NCBI RefSeq assembly: GCF_036206005.1
Contig: NZ_CP108143.1
Span: forward strand, 3,734,001 to 3,798,000
DNA: 64,000 nucleotides
Source: Streptomyces sp. NBC_00178
Lineage (GTDB): Bacteria; Actinomycetota; Actinomycetes; Streptomycetales; Streptomycetaceae
Direction of reading: 5' to 3'
This document shows, in pieces, positions 52,126 to 62,951 of this stretch. Under the pieces are notes generated by a model. The model made no database searches, was not told the DNA's origin, and worked only from the letters and a program-made list of their open reading frames with translations. A program made the position numbers and the translations under genes. Every line of letters begins with the position of its first letter. Within the stretch, counting starts at the first letter, position 1.

Positions 52126-53478
52126 TCACGCTTTGCGGCGTCGTCCTCTCCCGGTCCGCGCGGAAGCCGGAGCGCCGGCTTCCGCGAGCCCCGTGCGGTC
52201 CGCGGAGACCACCAGGGCCGCGAGCACCGTCGTCACCGGGACCGAGGCGACCAGCCCGATCGAACCGACCAGGGTGCGGACGATCTCCTCCGCGACCAGT
52301 TCGCTGTTGGCCACGGTGCCCACGCTGCTCTGGGCGATCGAGAAGAGCAGGAGGAGCGGAAGGGCCGCGCCCGCATAGGCGAGCACGAGGGTGTTGACGA
52401 CCGAGGCGATGTGGTCGCGCCCGATCCTGATGCCCGCGCGGTAGAGCCGCCGGACGCCCATCGTCGGGTCGGCCTGGTGCAGTTCCCATACGGCGGACGT
52501 CTGCGTGACCGTCACGTCGTCGAGCACACCGAGCGAACCGATGATCACACCGGCCAGGAGCAGGCCGCTCATGTCGATGTCCGGGTACAGGCCGTGGATG
52601 AGGCCGGTGTTGTCGTCCGTGTTGCCGGACAGGTGCGCCCAGCCGATGAAGAGCGAGCCCAGCAGTCCGATCAGCACCAGTGAGATGAGGGTGCCGATGA
52701 CGGCCACCGACGTACGGGCCGTCAGCCCGTGGCAGGTGTAGAGGGCGATCAGCATGATGGCGCTGGCCCCGATCACGGCGACGACGAGCGGATTCGAGCC
52801 CTGCAGGATCGCCGGCAGGATGAACAGCGTCAGCACGGCGAACGAGACGGCGAGCGCGATCAGCGCCATCAGCCCGCGCATTCTCCCCACCACGACCACG
52901 GCGAGAGCGAAGATCCCGGCGAGCAGGGCCATGGGGACCGTGCGGTCCACGTCCGTCACCGAGTACTGCAGATCGCGGGGCGCGTCGGGGGCGTAGGCCA
53001 CGACCACGCCCTGGCCCTCCTCCAGCTGCCGGGTGGCGTCCGGCTGGATGACCTCGACGAACCTGCGGCCCTTGTCCTTGCCGGTCGTCACCTCGACCGT
53101 GGCCTTCTTGCACTGCCCCGACTGCTCGTTGACGGCCTCCCGCCCCGAGGGCGTCGAGGTGTCCCCGGTCGGCGGGACCTGCGAGGCGTTGACGTCCGCG
53201 CAGTCGACCCTGTCGACCTGGACGACCCTGCCCTCCTGGGTCTGCCGGTCGAAGCCGACTCCCGTGCGTTCGTGGGCAGGTGCGCCGCCCGGCCAGAACG
53301 CGACGAGGCCGACGAGCACGGCCGTGGCGAAGGGAATCACCACGGCGGCGATGACCTTGCGCAGGTGCTTCGAGACGGGCGCGGCGGGGCCGTGGCTGTG
53401 CGTATGGGCGTGGGCATGACTCTGCGTGCTGCCTGACGCGGGGCCGTGCGGATCGGGAGCGCTTCCGAGGGACGTCAC
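52126..53478 (-). CDS. YibE/F-family membrane protein with His-rich N-terminus
   Basis: 450 residues from a GTG at 53478. The N-terminus has QSHAHAHTHSHG, then a membrane helix, an extracytoplasmic domain (about 60-160, two cysteines), and about eight further helices with the YibE/F core (TSVAVIGTLISLVLIGLLG, SGLLLAGVIIGSLGVLDDVTVTQTSAVWEL). The tail is basic (RTGRGRRRKA). The role is unknown. The His-rich stretch suggests metal binding. Convergent with ssgA; divergent from the thiC riboswitch. A longer start to 53559 would enter the thiC leader. Confidence 0.85.
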   Translation of the reverse strand: MTSLGSAPDPHGPASGSTQSHAHAHTHSHGPAAPVSKHLRKVIAAVVIPFATAVLVGLVAFWPGGAPAHERTGVGFDRQTQEGRVVQVDRVDCADVNASQVPPTGDTSTPSGREAVNEQSGQCKKATVEVTTGKDKGRRFVEVIQPDATRQLEEGQGVVVAYAPDAPRDLQYSVTDVDRTVPMALLAGIFALAVVVVGRMRGLMALIALAVSFAVLTLFILPAILQGSNPLVVAVIGASAIMLIALYTCHGLTARTSVAVIGTLISLVLIGLLGSLFIGWAHLSGNTDDNTGLIHGLYPDIDMSGLLLAGVIIGSLGVLDDVTVTQTSAVWELHQADPTMGVRRLYRAGIRIGRDHIASVVNTLVLAYAGAALPLLLLFSIAQSSVGTVANSELVAEEIVRTLVGSIGLVASVPVTTVLAALVVSADRTGLAEAGAPASARTGRGRRRKA

Positions 53479-53561
53479 ACCCCGATCATCCCAAGAACGG
53501 AGGAGGCCCTCTGGCCAGCACGCCAGCAGGGCCGCTAGCGTGGAGCCGAATTTGCACACGC

Positions 53562-55468
<1,907 letters not shown>

Positions 55469-55474
55469 GCCGGG

Positions 55475-55505
55475 ACCCATCCCGCGGGCTTCCCGGCGGG
55501 TGGGT
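55475..55505 (+). terminator. Hairpin after thiC
   Basis: ACCCATCCCGC (55475-55485, with one bulged T) pairs with GCGGGTGGGT (55496-55505) around a 10-base loop, 6 bases past the thiC stop. Confidence 0.65.
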
Positions 55506-55665
55506 TCTCCGGTGATTCGGCGGCGTCGTCCTGGGTCGTTCCGGTCCCTCGACGGCGCCGCCGAGCCGCGTCTCGCCGTGTGCGTTAGGTGGCGATAGCT
55601 GTCTGTGTGGCCTATTTGTTTCGCTTGAACCCCAACTGACGCTGTTTCATCAGGTGTTCGGAGTC

Positions 55666-55740
55666 GATAAGGACACGGTAATGCAGCAGCTGGATGTACG
55701 TTTCGGCGGCGGTCTGCCTGTGCTTGACCGTGTCCTTATC
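55666..55740. repeat. Perfect 14-bp inverted repeat with a 47-base spacer
   Basis: GATAAGGACACGGT (55666-55679) and ACCGTGTCCTTATC (55727-55740) lie in the leader of the DUF805 gene. An open reading frame passes through both (VDKDTV...DRVLI) but has no ribosome site and is probably chance. No other structure in the 55469-55815 gap. Confidence 0.75.
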
Positions 55741-55815
55741 TGTGCCTTACCTTCCGCTGTGCTTGGCCGAAAAAGTGTGCGTCCCAACGGGGGGCGCCAG
55801 GGGAGGGAATGCACC

Positions 55816-56172
55816 ATGAGCTGGTACCTGGCTGTACTCAAGAACTACGCGGGCTTCAGCGGACGGGCGCGCCGCAAGGAGTACTGGATGTTCGCCCTGT
55901 TCCACATCATCGTGGCGCTGGTCCTCGTAGGGCTCGGCGCGGTGATCGACTCGCAGATCCCGTACCTCATCTACATCGTTGCGTTGATCATCCCGACCCT
56001 GGCCGTCACCGTGCGCCGTCTGCACGACACGGGCCGCTCCGGCTGGTGGTTCCTGATCTCGTTCGTCCCGCTGGTGGGCGGCATCGTCCTGCTCGTCTTC
56101 ACCTGCCTCGAGGGTGTGCGTGACGTCAACGAGTACGGCGCCGACCCGAAGCTGGCCCCGCAGGCCGTCTGA
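55816..56172 (+). CDS. DUF805 small membrane protein
   Basis: 118 residues from the ATG at 55816 with GGGAGGGA upstream (MSWYLAVLKNYAGFSGRARRKEYWMFALFHIIVALVLVGLG). DUF805 signature: an aromatic-rich N-terminus, GRARRKEYW, three membrane helices and the RRLHDTGRSGWW motif (about 70-82) before the last helix. It ends VNEYGADPKLAPQAV, typical of the family. Function unknown. A strong hairpin follows. Confidence 0.9.
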   Translation: MSWYLAVLKNYAGFSGRARRKEYWMFALFHIIVALVLVGLGAVIDSQIPYLIYIVALIIPTLAVTVRRLHDTGRSGWWFLISFVPLVGGIVLLVFTCLEGVRDVNEYGADPKLAPQAV

Positions 56173-56231
56173 GCTTCGCGGACAGCGGGGTAGTGCCGGT
56201 TGATCCGGGCACACCCGCGCAGCAGATGTGG

Positions 56232-56266
56232 AGAGGCCGGGGCGGCAGCGAGCCGCCCCGGCCTCT
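56232..56266. terminator. Terminator between DUF805 and the next, convergent gene
   Basis: AGAGGCCGGGGCGGC (56232-56246) pairs perfectly with its complement (56252-56266) around a 5-base loop; it can serve both convergent genes. Confidence 0.85.
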
Positions 56267-56312
56267 GCCGTGTGCGGCCCCGGTGGCTTGTCGGAGCGGC
56301 CGGGGAACCGGA

Positions 56313-57137
56313 TCACTCCGGCTGGTGTTCGGGGCCGCCGAAGTCGGGGCTGGTGAAGTCCGGGCTCGTGAACGTGGGGCGCGGACCGGCGGAGGGGCCG
56401 TCCTCGGGTCCGGTGAAGTCCGGCCTGCTGTAGCCGATCTTCGGCATGCGGTGGGCCGAGCGGTGCGGGGTGCGGGAGGCCGGCCCGGCGGTCGGGTCGG
56501 CCAGCGCGTCCCGCAGGAAGGGGAGGATGCCGCGCTCCAGCAGGGCGTGGCGCCATGCCTCCCTGGCCCGCGCCACCTCCTCGGGCAGCTCCTCCTCCTC
56601 GTCGTCCACGGCGGGCAGTGCGGTCGCGCCGTTGCGCAGCGCGGTGACCAGCAGGCCGATCGCGGCGACGAGGATGGCCGCGGCCGCGACGGCTGCGAAG
56701 AACCAGCCCGCCGTGACCATCGGACCGGCGACGGCCGCGGAGCTGACGGCCTTCAGGAGGTAGCCGATCAGCAGGAATATCAAGGCCGCCGTGCCCGCGA
56801 GGACCGGGGCGAGCGCCGCTATCACCGCGAGGGTCCCCGCGCCCTCGGGGTCGGCCCCGTCCGTGGCGGTGGTGAGGACGGTGTCGGCGTCCGCCGGGTC
56901 GGCGGGGCCGCGCAGCTCGCCGCGGACCTTGACGTAGTGGTCGTACTCGGTGGCGGCCGCGGTCGTGATCAGGGCTGTGGCGTTGAACGCCATGGTCCGG
57001 AGCTGTTCCGTGTTGAGGCGCTCGCCCACGCCGTCCAGATCGGGGCGTTCATGAGCGTGGCGCAGCGCGTCGGCGAGGATCCGCTCGTATTCGGGGCGGT
57101 CCTCGGCCAGCAGGTGCGGAGCGCTTTTCATCTGCAT
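56313..57137 (-). CDS. Membrane protein with a repeated PDFT/FTSPDF tail, unknown family
   Basis: 274 residues from the ATG at 57137 (MQMKSAPHLLAEDRPEYERILADAL); a start six bases later is also possible. After an alpha-helical N-terminal part (1-100) come two or more hydrophobic segments (LAVIAALAPVLAGTAALIFLLIGYLL and MVTAGWFFAAVAAAAILVAAIGLLVT). A charged region EEEELPEEVARAREAW follows and the tail repeats RPDFTGP, PTFTSPDFTSPDFGGP. I do not recognise a family. Possibly an envelope or stress-associated protein; this is open. Confidence 0.7.
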   Translation of the reverse strand: MQMKSAPHLLAEDRPEYERILADALRHAHERPDLDGVGERLNTEQLRTMAFNATALITTAAATEYDHYVKVRGELRGPADPADADTVLTTATDGADPEGAGTLAVIAALAPVLAGTAALIFLLIGYLLKAVSSAAVAGPMVTAGWFFAAVAAAAILVAAIGLLVTALRNGATALPAVDDEEEELPEEVARAREAWRHALLERGILPFLRDALADPTAGPASRTPHRSAHRMPKIGYSRPDFTGPEDGPSAGPRPTFTSPDFTSPDFGGPEHQPE

Positions 57138-57315
57138 CCCCCGATGCTCCGTAGGCCCGACCGCCGCGTGGACCGGGCGAGCGGGCGAAAACGGAGGAGA
57201 GCCTGCTACTGATACGCCGATGGTAGAGCGCATACGGCGTGCGGTGACAGAGGGTTTCCGGAAATAGCCCGGCCGCCGACGGTGTCGGGTGGTGACGCGC
57301 CGCCCCCGCGAAAGG

Positions 57316-58368
57316 TCATCCGCGCAGGGGGAGTTGCACGACCAGCAGCCTTCCGGCCATGGTCACCCCGCCGTCCATGGCGATGGCCAGGCCCTCGGCG
57401 TAGACGTGCGGCCCGTCGATCACCGGGCGGGGTGCCTCCTCGCCGTCCTCGGACCCGACCTCGCCGAGCAGGTACGGGATGGGGCTGTGACCGTGGACGA
57501 CGCGCTGGCCGCCGTAGGTCGTCATGAGTTCCCGGACGGCCTGTGCGCCGCCCTCGTCGCGGAAGGCGAAGCGCTTGGTCAGCTTGCGGAAGAGGTCCCA
57601 GCACTCGTCCGCGTCGTTCCGCGTGAGGATGGCGTGGACGGTGTCGTTGACGTCCTCGATGGTGGAGCCGTAGTCGAGGTAGGCCGTGGTGTCGGAGTGC
57701 ATCAGCAGGTGCCCGTCCTCCTCGACGACCGCGTCGAGCCGGGCCATCCACTGGAGATGGACGTCCTGGAGCCGCTCCATGTCCGTCTTCTGGCCGCCGT
57801 TGAGCAGCCAGGCGGCCTGGAACGTCGCGGTGCCGGCGCCGGAGTTCACGGGGGTGTCGCCGAACTTCTTCGCGCCGAGCAGGAGCAGCTCGTGGTTGCC
57901 CATGAGGGCCTTGCAGTAACCACCCGCCGCCGCGGCCTCCGCCGAGAGGCGCATGACGAGGTCGATGACACCGATTCCGTCGGGACCGCGGTCGGTGAAG
58001 TCGCCGAGGAACCACAGCCTGGCGTTGCCCGCCGCCCACCGGCCCTCGGCGTCGATCAGACCCTGCTCGCCCAGAGCGGCCACGAGCTCGTCGAGGTAGC
58101 CGTGGACGTCGCCGACGACGAACAGGGGGCCGAGCTCCGCCTCCGCGGTCCGACGGGCGTCCGGGACGGCCTGGCCCTGGAGGGTGTCGCCACGGGTGAT
58201 CACGGGAAGATCGCGCTCGGTCGGGGTGTACCCCTCCGGCGGTTCGTCGCCCACCACGGCGTTTCCGGGATGCGGGGCAGGCGCCTGCGCCTGTGCATAC
58301 GGCGGTACGCGGAAGTCGCGCAACGTCGCTGTCCGCACCACGGGTTCCTGACCGGCCCCCTGAGTCAT
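57316..58368 (-). CDS. Calcineurin-like metallophosphoesterase
   Basis: 350 residues from the ATG at 58368 (MTQGAGQEPVVRTATLRDFRVPPYAQ), with GGAGGGG upstream. Metal-binding blocks in order: GDVHGYLDELV (D-x-H), GDFTDRGPDG (G-D-x-x-D-R-G), GNHELLLLGAKKFG (G-N-H-E), LLMHSDTTAYL and VVHGHSPIP (G-H-x-x). This is the ApaH/PrpE-like protein phosphatase or nucleotide hydrolase type. Its first 80 residues are a proline-rich leader. The substrate is unknown. Confidence 0.9.
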   Translation of the reverse strand: MTQGAGQEPVVRTATLRDFRVPPYAQAQAPAPHPGNAVVGDEPPEGYTPTERDLPVITRGDTLQGQAVPDARRTAEAELGPLFVVGDVHGYLDELVAALGEQGLIDAEGRWAAGNARLWFLGDFTDRGPDGIGVIDLVMRLSAEAAAAGGYCKALMGNHELLLLGAKKFGDTPVNSGAGTATFQAAWLLNGGQKTDMERLQDVHLQWMARLDAVVEEDGHLLMHSDTTAYLDYGSTIEDVNDTVHAILTRNDADECWDLFRKLTKRFAFRDEGGAQAVRELMTTYGGQRVVHGHSPIPYLLGEVGSEDGEEAPRPVIDGPHVYAEGLAIAMDGGVTMAGRLLVVQLPLRG

Positions 58369-58542
58369 CGACCCCTCCACCACCGTCGCGCCGCCGTACA
58401 CCTGACGGGCCCTGCCTGGTAGAGGTGGTCCGCGGTGTCGTGCGCCCATCATAGGAATGCGGATCGTGCTCTGTGACGCACCAGGGGTGGTGAATCCGGA
58501 CGCACTCGCGGTTCACCGACCATTTGGTCCGGATTAATCCGA

Positions 58543-59655
58543 TCAGTCCCCGGCGGGTGAGCGCGGAGGGCTGACCGTGGTGCGGGGCGGCCGCCGTTGC
58601 GAGGAGGTCCGGACGATGAGTTCCGTCGGTATCACCTGCTCCACCGGGCCGTCGTGCTCGACCCCTTCGATGGCGTCGATGAGGAGCTGGACGACCGCCG
58701 TTCCGATCCTGCGGGGCTTCAGGGAGAGCGTGGTGATGGGCGGCTCGGTCGAGGCGTACACGGTGGACTCGCTGCAGCACACCAGCAGGAGGTCCTCGGG
58801 GACGCGCAGCCCGTAGCGGCGTGCTGCGGCGAGCAGGTCGGTCCCGTTGGGGTCGAAGAGCCCGTAGACGGCGTCGGGCCGGTCGGGGCGGGCCAGGAGG
58901 CGGTCGGCGGCGACGGCTCCGGCGCACGGGTCGTGGGCCGGGTAGGACTCGTAGACCGGATCCTGCCCGACGCGCTCGCACCAGTGGAGGTACGCGGTGG
59001 TGGACAACCGGGTGTAGGTGTCGGTCGTCGTACCGGTGAGCAGGCCGATGCGGCGGGCTCCGGCGGCCGCGAGGTGGTCGAGGAGGTCGAGGACGGCGGC
59101 CCGGTGGTCGTTGTCGACCCAGGCCGTGACGGGGAGCGTTCCCGCCGGGCGGCCGTCCGAGACGACGGGCAGGCCCTGGCGCACGAGTTCGGTGACCACC
59201 GGGTCCTGGTCGGAGGGGTCGATGACGACCGTGCCGTCCAGCGCGACGTTCGACCACACGTCGTGGCGTGAGGTCGCCGGCAGGATCACCAGCGCGTAGC
59301 CGCGGGCGAGCGCGGCCGACGTCGCGGCCCTGGCCATCTCCGCAAAGTACGCGAATTCGGTGAAGGTGAAAGGTTCATCCCCGTACGTGGTCACGGTCAG
59401 ACCGATGAGCCCGGACCTGCCGGTACGGAGGGTGCGGGCCGCGGCCGACGGGCGGTAGCCCAGCCGTTCGGCGACCTCGCGGACATGGCGGCGGGTGGCA
59501 TCCGGAAGCCTGCCCTTGCCGTTGAGCGCGTCGGACACGGTCGTGATGGAGACTCCGGCCGCCGCGGCTACGTCCCGGATACCCGCCCGTCCCGGTCGGC
59601 CGCTGCGCCGGGGCGTCTCTGTCCGGCTCACCTGGTGCTTCCCTGCTGCTGTCAT
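58543..59655 (-). CDS. LacI-family transcriptional regulator
   Basis: 370 residues from the ATG at 59655 (MTAAGKHQVSRTETPRRSGRPGRAG). The HTH is IRDVAAAAGVSITTVSDALNGKGRLPDATRRHVREVAERLGYRPSAAARTLRTGRSGLIGL (about 26-85), followed by a PBP-like sugar-type effector domain (HWCERVGQDPVYESYPAHDP, DAVYGLFDPNGTDLLAAARRYG). The N-terminal 25 residues are an extension. The effector is unknown. A near-palindromic ATGATCAT lies upstream at 59730-59737 and may be its operator. Confidence 0.9.
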   Translation of the reverse strand: MTAAGKHQVSRTETPRRSGRPGRAGIRDVAAAAGVSITTVSDALNGKGRLPDATRRHVREVAERLGYRPSAAARTLRTGRSGLIGLTVTTYGDEPFTFTEFAYFAEMARAATSAALARGYALVILPATSRHDVWSNVALDGTVVIDPSDQDPVVTELVRQGLPVVSDGRPAGTLPVTAWVDNDHRAAVLDLLDHLAAAGARRIGLLTGTTTDTYTRLSTTAYLHWCERVGQDPVYESYPAHDPCAGAVAADRLLARPDRPDAVYGLFDPNGTDLLAAARRYGLRVPEDLLLVCCSESTVYASTEPPITTLSLKPRRIGTAVVQLLIDAIEGVEHDGPVEQVIPTELIVRTSSQRRPPRTTVSPPRSPAGD

Positions 59656-60057
59656 GGCGAGCCGATAGTAGGGCTCGGACGCCGGGTTGGGCCGGTCGCA
59701 TATGCACGCGTTGACAGGCACGTTTCTGCATGATCATAGGGCAGTAAATGCCTTGCTATGTAAGGGCGTTGGGGCTCGTTTAGTCGATGTGTCATGCATC
59801 GACGGGCATGAACCTGGCCAGTGGTCCAGGTCTCGAAGAGGTCTCAACTCACCTGTTCGAGGGATGCGCGCCACGGAGTGAGCGACGGGCGCGCGCCAGG
59901 TTGCCGAGTGCTCCCCCCTGCCGGCCGTGCCGGGAGCGGGTGGGGAGAGGGCGTCCCGTCGGGCTCGGAGAAATCCCTTCCGGGCCATTCGCACGGATGC
60001 CCAATCCTCATAAGGTGAGCAGTATTGATGTGTACGGACGGTCGAGGAGGACCTGCG
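59656..60057. promoter_or_regulatory. Divergent LacI-regulator / hisC-like promoter region
   Basis: A 402-base gap with no convincing gene. TTGACA at 59711-59716 could be a -35 element; the palindrome ATGATCAT at 59730-59737, inside CTGCATGATCATAGGGCAG, is a candidate operator for the LacI protein. GAGGAGG at 60044-60050 serves the hisC-like start. Confidence 0.5.
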
Positions 60058-61134
60058 GTGAGCGAGACGAGCCCCAAGCTGCGCGCCGAGCTGGACGGCG
60101 TCCCTGCGTATGTGCCGGGCAAGCCGGCGGCCGCCGACGGACCGGTCGCCTTCAAGCTGTCCTCCAACGAGAACCCCTATCCGCCGCTGCCCGGAGTGAT
60201 GGAGTCGGTGCTCGCGGCGGCCGCCGGTTTCAACAGGTACCCGGACATGGCGTGCACGCGCCTGATGGACGAGTTGGCCGACCGCCACGCCGTGCCGGTC
60301 TCGCACCTGGCCACCGGCACCGGTTCGGTGGGGGTCGCCCAGCAGCTGCTCCAGGCCACGTCGGGGCCGGGCGACGAGGTCATCTACGCCTGGCGCTCCT
60401 TCGAGGCGTACCCGATCATCACCCAGATCAGCGGCGCGACGTCGGTCAAGGTGCCGCTGACGGCCGGTGACGTGCACGACCTCGACGCCATGGCCGGCGC
60501 CGTCACCGACCGGACGCGGATGATCTTCGTGTGCAACCCGAACAACCCGACCGGCACCGTGGTGCGCAGGGCTGAGCTGGAACGATTCCTCGACCGGGTG
60601 CCGAGCGACGTGCTGGTGGTGCTCGACGAGGCGTACAAGGAGTTCATCCGGGACGTCGAGGTGCCGGACGGCATAGAGATCTACCGGGACCGGCCCAACG
60701 TCGCGGTGCTGCGGACCTTCTCCAAGGCCTACGGCCTCGCCGGCCTCCGGGTCGGCTTCGCCGTGGCCCACGAGCCGGTGGCGGCGGCGCTCCGCAAGAC
60801 CGCGGTCCCGTTCGGTGTGAGCCAGGTCGCGCAGGACGCGGCGGTCGCCTCGCTGCGGGCCGAGGATGAGCTGCTGGACCGGGTCGGATCACTCGTGGGC
60901 GAGCGGTCCCGTGTGTACGACGGTCTCGTGCGGCAGGGCTGGACCGTCCCGGAGTCCCACGCCAACTTCGTCTGGCTGCGGCTCGGGGAGCGCACGCTCG
61001 ACTTCGCGTCCGCGTGTGAGCGGGCGGGAGTGGCCGTGCGGCCCTTCGCCGGTGAGGGAGTGCGCGTCACGATCGGGGAGGCGGAGGCGAACGACGTCTT
61101 CCTGAAGGTGACGGAGTCCTACCGCTCCGAGTAG
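60058..61134 (+). CDS. hisC: Histidinol-phosphate / aromatic aminotransferase (HisC-like)
   Basis: 358 residues from a GTG with GAGGAGG eight bases upstream (60044-60050; GTG at 60058). Fold-type I PLP aminotransferase: [73 protein letters not shown] (PLP Lys near 222) and FANFVWLRL. The histidine operon of streptomycetes has its own hisC elsewhere, so this copy may act mainly on phenylalanine or other aromatic precursors. The upstream gap is shared with the LacI regulator. Confidence 0.9.
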   Translation: MSETSPKLRAELDGVPAYVPGKPAAADGPVAFKLSSNENPYPPLPGVMESVLAAAAGFNRYPDMACTRLMDELADRHAVPVSHLATGTGSVGVAQQLLQATSGPGDEVIYAWRSFEAYPIITQISGATSVKVPLTAGDVHDLDAMAGAVTDRTRMIFVCNPNNPTGTVVRRAELERFLDRVPSDVLVVLDEAYKEFIRDVEVPDGIEIYRDRPNVAVLRTFSKAYGLAGLRVGFAVAHEPVAAALRKTAVPFGVSQVAQDAAVASLRAEDELLDRVGSLVGERSRVYDGLVRQGWTVPESHANFVWLRLGERTLDFASACERAGVAVRPFAGEGVRVTIGEAEANDVFLKVTESYRSE

Positions 61135-61326
61135 CGGCCGAACACTCGGCCCCGGTGGCCCCGCACCTCGACGATCGAGGTGCGGGGCCACCGGCGTCTC
61201 CCCCCGCTGTGCGGGGCCTGCCCGGAGCGGTGTCGTTGTCCGGTTTCGGCCGGTCCGGCCCGTGCGGCCGGAAACCACCCCCCGCGCGAAGCACTCGAAG
61301 ATGTGTGCGCCATACTGGCTTGTGAA

Positions 61327-61342
61327 TGTGAACGCGTTCACA
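61327..61342. promoter_or_regulatory. Rex operator upstream of cydAB
   Basis: TGTGAACGCGTTCACA is a perfect 16-bp palindrome and fits the Rex consensus TGTGAACNNNTTCACA published for S. coelicolor. Rex senses NADH/NAD+ and represses cytochrome bd genes when NAD+ is high. It lies 82 bases before the cydA start. Confidence 0.88.
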
Positions 61343-61423
61343 AGCGCATCCCCTTTCCTCCCGTGATCGGGTGGATTCGGACCGAAGGACGGCTGTGATC
61401 GCGGCGACGTAAGGAGAAGCGGC

Positions 61424-62932
61424 GTGGACATGGCTCTGGCACCGGAGACTCTGGCGCGATGGCAGTTCGGGATCACCACCGTCTACCACTTCCTGTTCGT
61501 CCCCCTGACGATCTCTCTCGCGGCGCTCACGGCCGGCCTGCAGACCGCCTGGGTGCGCACGGACAACGAGAAGTACCTCAGGGCGACGAAGTTCTGGGGC
61601 AAGCTCTTCCTGATCAACATCGCGATGGGTGTGGTCACCGGCATCGTCCAGGAGTTCCAGTTCGGCATGAACTGGTCCGACTACTCGCGGTTCGTCGGTG
61701 ACGTCTTCGGCGCTCCGCTGGCCTTCGAGGCGCTGATCGCCTTCTTCTTCGAGTCCACCTTCATCGGGCTGTGGATCTTCGGCTGGGACAAGCTGCCGAA
61801 GAAGATCCACCTCGCCTGCATATGGATGGTCTCCCTCGGTACCGTCCTGTCCACGTTCTTCATCCTGGCGGCCAACTCCTGGATGCAGCACCCCGTCGGC
61901 TACCGCATCAACAAGGAGCGCGGCCGCGCCGAACTCACCGACTTCTGGCACGTGCTCACGCAGAACACCGCGCTGGCCCAGTTCTTCCACACGATCACTG
62001 CGGCCTTCCTCGTCGGCGGCGCCTTCATGGTCGGCATCGCGGCCTTCCACCTGATGCGCAAGCGGCACATCCCCGTGATGCGCGCCTCGCTGCGGCTCGG
62101 ACTGGTCACCGTGGTGATCGCCGGCCTGCTCACCGCCGTGAGCGGCGACGTGCTCGGCAAGGTGATGTTCAAGCAGCAGCCCATGAAGATGGCGGCGGCC
62201 GAAGCCCTGTGGGAGGGCCAGCACGGGGCGCCCTTCTCGCTCTTCGCGGTGGGCGACGTCGCCGAGGGGCACAACGACGTCGAGATCTCCATCCCCGGCG
62301 TCCTGTCCTTCCTCGCGGACGACACCTTCACCTCGTACGTCCCCGGCATCAACGACATCAACAAGGCCGAGCAGGAGAAGTACGGCCCGGGGGACTACCG
62401 GCCCAACATCCCGGTGGCCTTCTGGAGCTTCCGCTGGATGATCGGCTTCGGCATGGCCTCCTTCAGCCTCGGCCTGCTGGGCCTGTGGCTGACGCGCAAG
62501 CGGTTCATGCTCCCGGAGGCGCTGCGCACCGGAGAGGACGAGGTACCGAATCTGGTGCTCTTCAAGAACACGGTGCTGAGCCCGAAGTTCGCCCGGCTGT
62601 ACTGGATCACCGCCCTGTGGACCATGCTCTTCCCGCTGATCGCCAACAGCTGGGGCTGGATCTTCACCGAGACGGGACGCCAGCCCTGGGTGGTCTACGG
62701 CGTGTTCCAGACCCGCGACGCGGTCTCCCCCGGTGTGTCGCAGGGCGAGGTCATCACCTCGCTGATCGTCTTCACGGCGCTCTACGCGGTCCTCGCCGTC
62801 GTCGAGGTGAAGTTGCTCCTGAAGTACGTCAAGGCCGGGCCGCCCGAGCTCACCGAGGCCGACCTCGACCCGCCCACCCGGATCGGCGGCCACGACCAGG
62901 ACGCCGACCGGCCGATGGCCTTCTCCTACTGA
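61424..62932 (+). CDS. cydA: Cytochrome bd ubiquinol oxidase subunit I
   Basis: 502 residues from a GTG with AAGGAG at 61411-61416. Membrane protein that binds the haem b and d groups: TLARWQFGITTVYHFLFVPLTIS (His ligand), FQFGMNWSDYSRFVGDVFGAPLAFEALIAFFFESTFIGLWIFGWDKLP, and GWIFTETGRQPWVVYGVFQTRDAVS of the Q-loop end. It is the high-affinity terminal oxidase for low oxygen. The Rex site upstream agrees with redox control. cydB follows directly. Confidence 0.97.
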   Translation: MDMALAPETLARWQFGITTVYHFLFVPLTISLAALTAGLQTAWVRTDNEKYLRATKFWGKLFLINIAMGVVTGIVQEFQFGMNWSDYSRFVGDVFGAPLAFEALIAFFFESTFIGLWIFGWDKLPKKIHLACIWMVSLGTVLSTFFILAANSWMQHPVGYRINKERGRAELTDFWHVLTQNTALAQFFHTITAAFLVGGAFMVGIAAFHLMRKRHIPVMRASLRLGLVTVVIAGLLTAVSGDVLGKVMFKQQPMKMAAAEALWEGQHGAPFSLFAVGDVAEGHNDVEISIPGVLSFLADDTFTSYVPGINDINKAEQEKYGPGDYRPNIPVAFWSFRWMIGFGMASFSLGLLGLWLTRKRFMLPEALRTGEDEVPNLVLFKNTVLSPKFARLYWITALWTMLFPLIANSWGWIFTETGRQPWVVYGVFQTRDAVSPGVSQGEVITSLIVFTALYAVLAVVEVKLLLKYVKAGPPELTEADLDPPTRIGGHDQDADRPMAFSY

Positions 62933-62951
62933 GACCAAGCGGAGCTGAGAG

